Below, one piece after another: positions 14,832-18,378 of a stretch of DNA of 18,378 nucleotides. Origin of the DNA: JBPBQZ01 sp050955105 (GTDB taxonomy: Bacteria; Pseudomonadota; Gammaproteobacteria; Burkholderiales; Burkholderiaceae); assembly GCA_050955105.1 (NCBI GenBank), contig JBPBQZ010000071.1, positions 1 through 18,378 of the forward strand. Direction: 5' to 3'. The notes below the pieces were generated by a model. That model made no database searches. It was not told the DNA's origin and saw only the letters and a program-made list of their open reading frames with translations. Position 1 is the stretch's first letter. Every line of letters starts with the position of its first letter. The translations under genes were made by a program, and so were the position numbers.

Positions 14832-17123
14832 TCAGGCTGTGGCGCGCAAAGTTTTCGCAGCCGCCACCATATTGGTCAGCGCCGGAATCACTTCCTCCCA
14901 CTGACGCGTCTTCAGCCCGCAATCCGGATTCACCCACAGGCGCTGCGCCGGGATACGCTCGGCCGCCTTCCGCATCAGTTGCACGATGTGCTCCTGCGTC
15001 GGGATGTTCGGCGAGTGGATGTCGTAGACGCCCGGCCCGATCTCGTTCGGATAATTGAAGTGATCGAAGGCATCGAGCAATTCCATGTCCGAGCGCGACG
15101 TTTCGATGGTGATGACGTCGGCATCCATATCGGCGATCGACGCGATGATGTCGTTGAACTCCGAATAGCACATATGCGTATGGATCTGCGTCTCGTCGGC
15201 CACACCGTTGGCGGTGATGCGGAACGACTGCACCGCCCAGTCGAGATATTCCTGCCATTGCGCGCGGCGCAGCGGCAGGCCCTCGCGCAATGCGGCTTCG
15301 TCGATCTGGATCACGCGCACGCCGGCCTTCTCGAGGTCGAGCACCTCTGCGCGAATCGCCAGTGCCAGTTGATAGCACGACACCGAGCGCGGTTGATCGT
15401 CGCGCACGAAGGACCAATTCAAGATAGTCACCGGACCCGTCAACATGCCTTTCATCGGCTTGGCAGTCAGCGATTGGGCGTACTTGATCCATTCGACCGT
15501 CATGGCCTTGGGGCGGCTGATGTCGCCGAACAGTATAGGCGGCTTCACGCAGCGCGAGCCGTAGGACTGCACCCAGCCGAACTGGCTGAAGGCATAGCCG
15601 TCGAGTTGCTCCCCGAAGTATTCGACCATGTCGTTGCGCTCGGCTTCGCCATGTACCAGCACATCGAGGCCCAAGGCTTCCTGTTCGCGCACGCTGCGGG
15701 CAATCTCGGCCTGCATCGCAGCGGTGTAGCCCGACTGATCCAGCTTGCCGCTCTTGTATTGGCTACGCGCCAGCCGGATTTCGGCGGTTTGAGGAAACGA
15801 GCCGATGGTGGTAGTCGGATAGGCCGGCAGGTTTAGCAGCGTAGCCTGCTTGTCGGCGCGCGCCGGGTAGGCATGCTTGCGCTGGCCCAAAGCCGGATCG
15901 ATGCGCGCGAGCGCCGCCTTGACGCTCGGGTTGTTGACGCGCGGCGAAGCGCGGCGCGCGGCGATGGCGGCTTGATTGGCACTCAACTCGGCCTGCACGG
16001 CGTCGCGTCCCTGGTTCAGCGCGATGGCCAGCACCTGTAATTCGCCCAGTTTCTGCAGCGCGAAGGCCAGCCACGAGCGCACTTCGGCGTCGAGCTTTTG
16101 CTCGCTGTCGAGATCCACCGGCACGTGCAGCAATGAGCACGACGGGGCAATCCAGAGGCGCTCGCCCAGGCGTTTGGCGAGCGGTTCGAGCCAGTCGAGC
16201 GCGCCGTTCAAATCGGTCTTCCAGATGTTGCGGCCGTTGATCACGCCCAGCGAGAGCACACGGTCTTGCGGCAGTTGCGCCACCACCGCATCGACTTCCG
16301 CGCGGGCGTTGATCGCATCCAGGTGCAGGCCTTGCACCGGCAGCGCGCAGGCCAGCGGCAAGTTATCCAGCAACTGGCCGAAATACGTAGCCAGCAGCAG
16401 CTTCACGCGGCCGCTGGCGAGCGCCTGATAGGCGGTGGTGTAAGCCTGCTGCCACTCGGCGGACAGCTCGGTGACGAGGATTGGCTCGTCGATCTGCACC
16501 CATTCAACGCCCTGCGCCGCCAAGGTAGCGAGCAACTCGACATACACGTCGAGCAGGCGCGGCAGCAGCGCCAACTTGCTCGAATCGTCCTTGGCCTTGC
16601 CCAGCGCCAGATACGTCACCGGGCCGACGATCACCGGCTTGGCCTTGACCCCCAGTGCGCGGGCTTCCGCCAGTTGCTCCAGCAGGCGCGCAGCGTCCAG
16701 CTTGAATTCGGTGGCGGCGCTGAATTCCGGCACGATGTAGTGATAGTTGGTATCGAACCATTTGGTCATCTCACCCGCGGCGACGCCGCCACAGCATGCC
16801 GCGTGATCCTCAGCACCCCTGGCCGACCGGCCGCGCGCTACGCGGAAATAATTGTCGAGCGTATCGCCATGGAATCCTTGCACCCGTTCCGGCAGATTGC
16901 CCAAGGTAAAGCTCATGTCGAGCACCTGGTCATAGAACGCGAAGTCGCCCACGGCCGCGAAATCGAGGTCCGCCTGGTTGCTCCAGTGACGTTGCCGCAA
17001 TTCGGCGCCCGTCGCTTTCAATGCGTCCAGTGACGACTCGCCTTTCCAATACGATTCGAGTGCGAACTTCAATTCGCGCTTGGCGCCGATGCGGGGAAAG
17101 CCGAGATTGTGTGTAGTTGCCAT
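14832..17123 (-). CDS. metE: Cobalamin-independent methionine synthase
   Basis: A 763-residue cytoplasmic enzyme that transfers the methyl group of 5-methyltetrahydropteroyltriglutamate to homocysteine, the last step of methionine synthesis. Both halves of the double barrel are present, starting with TTHNLGFPRIGAKRELK. Zinc ligands are His650 and Cys652 in HTHMCYSEF, Glu674, and Cys735 in NPDCGLKTR; the catalytic acid is His703 in DIHSPNIP. All are offset by nine from the E. coli numbering, so the core is intact. The ATG at 17123 has an AAGG site seven bases upstream. It is divergent from metR, its usual activator. No cobalamin riboswitch fits in the short leader. Confidence 0.97.
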   Translation of the reverse strand: MATTHNLGFPRIGAKRELKFALESYWKGESSLDALKATGAELRQRHWSNQADLDFAAVGDFAFYDQVLDMSFTLGNLPERVQGFHGDTLDNYFRVARGRSARGAEDHAACCGGVAAGEMTKWFDTNYHYIVPEFSAATEFKLDAARLLEQLAEARALGVKAKPVIVGPVTYLALGKAKDDSSKLALLPRLLDVYVELLATLAAQGVEWVQIDEPILVTELSAEWQQAYTTAYQALASGRVKLLLATYFGQLLDNLPLACALPVQGLHLDAINARAEVDAVVAQLPQDRVLSLGVINGRNIWKTDLNGALDWLEPLAKRLGERLWIAPSCSLLHVPVDLDSEQKLDAEVRSWLAFALQKLGELQVLAIALNQGRDAVQAELSANQAAIAARRASPRVNNPSVKAALARIDPALGQRKHAYPARADKQATLLNLPAYPTTTIGSFPQTAEIRLARSQYKSGKLDQSGYTAAMQAEIARSVREQEALGLDVLVHGEAERNDMVEYFGEQLDGYAFSQFGWVQSYGSRCVKPPILFGDISRPKAMTVEWIKYAQSLTAKPMKGMLTGPVTILNWSFVRDDQPRSVSCYQLALAIRAEVLDLEKAGVRVIQIDEAALREGLPLRRAQWQEYLDWAVQSFRITANGVADETQIHTHMCYSEFNDIIASIADMDADVITIETSRSDMELLDAFDHFNYPNEIGPGVYDIHSPNIPTQEHIVQLMRKAAERIPAQRLWVNPDCGLKTRQWEEVIPALTNMVAAAKTLRATA

Positions 17124-17223
17124 GGTGTCGCCTTGCTTCGATCGGGTTACAGGTGTGCGGATCGTAGAGAAGACGTCTTATGAAGTAAAATGGTGATAAT
17201 TCAACGAACCATTAATACCGCTC
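17124..17223. promoter_or_regulatory. Divergent metE-metR promoter region
   Basis: A 100-base intergenic region, A+T-rich at its metR side. It contains an imperfect dyad AATGGT (17189-17194) / ACCATT (17208-17213), plus TGAA (17181-17184) and TTCA (17200-17203) half-sites. The exact enterobacterial MetR site TGAA-N5-TTCA is not present. MetR presumably binds here to control both genes (family knowledge). Confidence 0.55.
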
Positions 17224-18132
17224 ATGATCGAGAGAATTCACCTCGCCATCGTTCAGCAGGTGGACAAGCACGGCTCCCTCACGGCAGCAGCCGGTGTGCT
17301 GTGCTTGACGCAATCCGCGCTGAGCCACTCGATGAAGAAGCTCGAGCAACAGCTGGGCACCGATATCTGGTTGCGCGAAGGGCGTAGCTTGAGATTGACC
17401 CAGGCGGGCGAATACCTGCTCGCCGTGGCGAACCGCGTGCTGCCGCAACTGGCACTCGCGGAGGAGCGGCTTGGCCAATATGCGCAGGGCGAACGCGGCG
17501 CGCTGCGCATCGGCATGGAATGCCATCCCTGCTACCAGTGGCTGCTCAAGGTTGTCTCTCCCTACCTTGCGCGATGGCCCGACGTGGACGTCGACGTGAA
17601 GCAGAAATTCCAGTTCGGCGGCATCGGCGCGCTGTTCGGCTATGAGATCGATCTGCTCGTAACGCCGGACCCGCTCTTCAAACCCGGTCTGCGCTTCGAG
17701 CCGGTATTCGACTACGAACAGGTATTGGTGGTGAATCGAGCGCACCCGCTTGCCACCGCAGCCTACGTGAAACCTGAGCAACTGATGGACGAGGTGCTGG
17801 TCACCTATCCGGTGGCGATCGACCGGCTCGATATCTACAACCAGTTTCTAATGCCGGCAGGCGTCACACCGCGCCGCCACAAGGCGATCGAAACCACCGA
17901 CATCATGCTGCAAATGGTTGAAAGCGGCAGAGGCGTGGCCGCGCTGCCGCGCTGGTTGGTCGAGGAGTACGCGGGCAAGATGAACCTGGTGCCGGTGCGT
18001 TTGGGGCCAAAAGGCATCGCCAAGCAGATCTTCCTCGGCGCGCGCGAAGCCGATACCGATATCGACTATCTCAAGGCGTTCATCGATCTGGCACGCAAGC
18101 CGGCACCGGCCTTGAGTGCGGCGTCGACCTAG
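17224..18132 (+). CDS. metR: LysR-family regulator of methionine biosynthesis
   Basis: A 302-residue LysR-type regulator. The N-terminal winged helix (about 1-60) shows HGSLTAAAGVLCLTQSALSHSMKKLEQQLG, and the effector-binding domain (about 90-295) begins at GALRIGMECHPCYQWL, which is typical of MetR. MetR senses homocysteine and activates metE. The divergent position, 100 bases from metE, is the classical arrangement. The ATG at 17224 starts at the first conserved helix; its ribosome site is poor, which suits a weakly expressed regulator. No terminator with a T-run is seen after the stop. Confidence 0.94.
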   Translation: MIERIHLAIVQQVDKHGSLTAAAGVLCLTQSALSHSMKKLEQQLGTDIWLREGRSLRLTQAGEYLLAVANRVLPQLALAEERLGQYAQGERGALRIGMECHPCYQWLLKVVSPYLARWPDVDVDVKQKFQFGGIGALFGYEIDLLVTPDPLFKPGLRFEPVFDYEQVLVVNRAHPLATAAYVKPEQLMDEVLVTYPVAIDRLDIYNQFLMPAGVTPRRHKAIETTDIMLQMVESGRGVAALPRWLVEEYAGKMNLVPVRLGPKGIAKQIFLGAREADTDIDYLKAFIDLARKPAPALSAAST

Positions 18133-18203
18133 TCGCTATCCACTTGGTCCAGCGTGGCCACGGACGGACGCGCGCGGCGGCCGACTGCGCTTTAAATGCC
18201 TGA

Positions 18204-18378
18204 CTAATATTCCTTCACTGGATCGACGACATTCTTCAACGGCTCACCGCGTGCATACGCGCGCAAGTTGTCAAACAATAAGCGCATCGTTTCGCGCATA
18301 TAGGTGCTTGGATCATCTGCGCCGACATGCGGATTAATCATCAGATTCGGGCAATTCCACAGCGGCGACGAGGCTGGC
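18204..18378 (-). CDS. D-2-hydroxyacid dehydrogenase, C-terminal end (5' part outside window)
   Basis: Only the last 57 residues and a TAG stop lie in the window. They read SSPLWNCPNLMINPHVGADDPSTY (the SPLW..PN..I.PH segment with the catalytic-acid histidine of the NAD-dependent D-2-hydroxyacid dehydrogenases), then a helix and GEPLKNVVDPVKEY. The ending resembles glyoxylate/hydroxypyruvate reductases of the GhrA type. The substrate cannot be read from this fragment. It converges on metR with a 71-base gap. Confidence 0.8.
   Translation of the reverse strand, partial: PASSPLWNCPNLMINPHVGADDPSTYMRETMRLLFDNLRAYARGEPLKNVVDPVKEY

Noticed and set aside
16790..16860. Possible frameshift in metE near the arginine- and cysteine-rich stretch after NYFRVARG
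   Set aside because: The frame continues directly into the conserved EMTKWFDTNYHYIVPEF segment and the gene is the expected length, so the reading frame is intact.
18153..18162. CGTGGCCACG palindrome after metR as a terminator
   Set aside because: The arms are short, the palindrome leaves no loop, and no T-run follows on either strand.
1..18378. tRNA or rRNA genes, CRISPR arrays, insertion sequences, prophage or toxin-antitoxin genes
   Set aside because: None of their signatures (repeat-spacer pattern, terminal inverted repeats with a transposase, cloverleaf with CCA) was seen by eye on either strand.

Overview
The window looks like chromosomal DNA of a Burkholderia/Paraburkholderia-type betaproteobacterium. 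The GC content is high, the gene products resemble that group, and two landmarks support it: an N-type ATPase operon in the order atpD-C-Q-R-B-E-F-A-G, and a divergent metE/metR pair. This assignment is an inference from sequence character, not from a search.

Layout. Positions 1-4946 (+ strand) hold an arginine-catabolism operon: the 3' part of an Orn/Lys/Arg decarboxylase, then arcA, arcB and arcC. Positions 4791-11523 (- strand) hold a complete nine-gene N-ATPase operon that converges on arcC and overlaps it tail to tail. Between 11524 and 11738 is a divergent promoter region. It contains an FNR/ANR-type box placed at about -41.5 from a likely atpD transcription start. Divergent from atpD is a small gene (11739-12056, +) that looks like a ribosome hibernation factor (HPF/RaiA type). 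It ends on the same CTAG as a convergent Crp/Fnr-family regulator (12053-12835, -). Next come a NarL/FixJ-type response regulator and a soluble PAS histidine kinase (12961-14750, -). Then metE (14832-17123, -), divergent metR (17224-18132, +), and the 3' end of a D-2-hydroxyacid dehydrogenase (18204-18378, -).

How the genes may work together. The deiminase pathway turns arginine into ornithine, ammonia and CO2 and yields ATP without respiration. The N-ATPase can spend ATP to pump ions outwards. The decarboxylase consumes a cytoplasmic proton, and ammonia from the deiminase pathway also raises pH. A hibernation factor would lower translation cost. With an FNR-type box, an Fnr-like regulator and a two-component system nearby, positions 1 to about 14750 read as a low-oxygen and/or acid survival module. 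The met genes and the dehydrogenase look like ordinary flanking chromosome.

I saw no tRNA or rRNA gene, insertion sequence, CRISPR array or convincing intrinsic terminator. No stretch over 300 bases lacks a gene. The longest non-coding stretch is 11524-11738.
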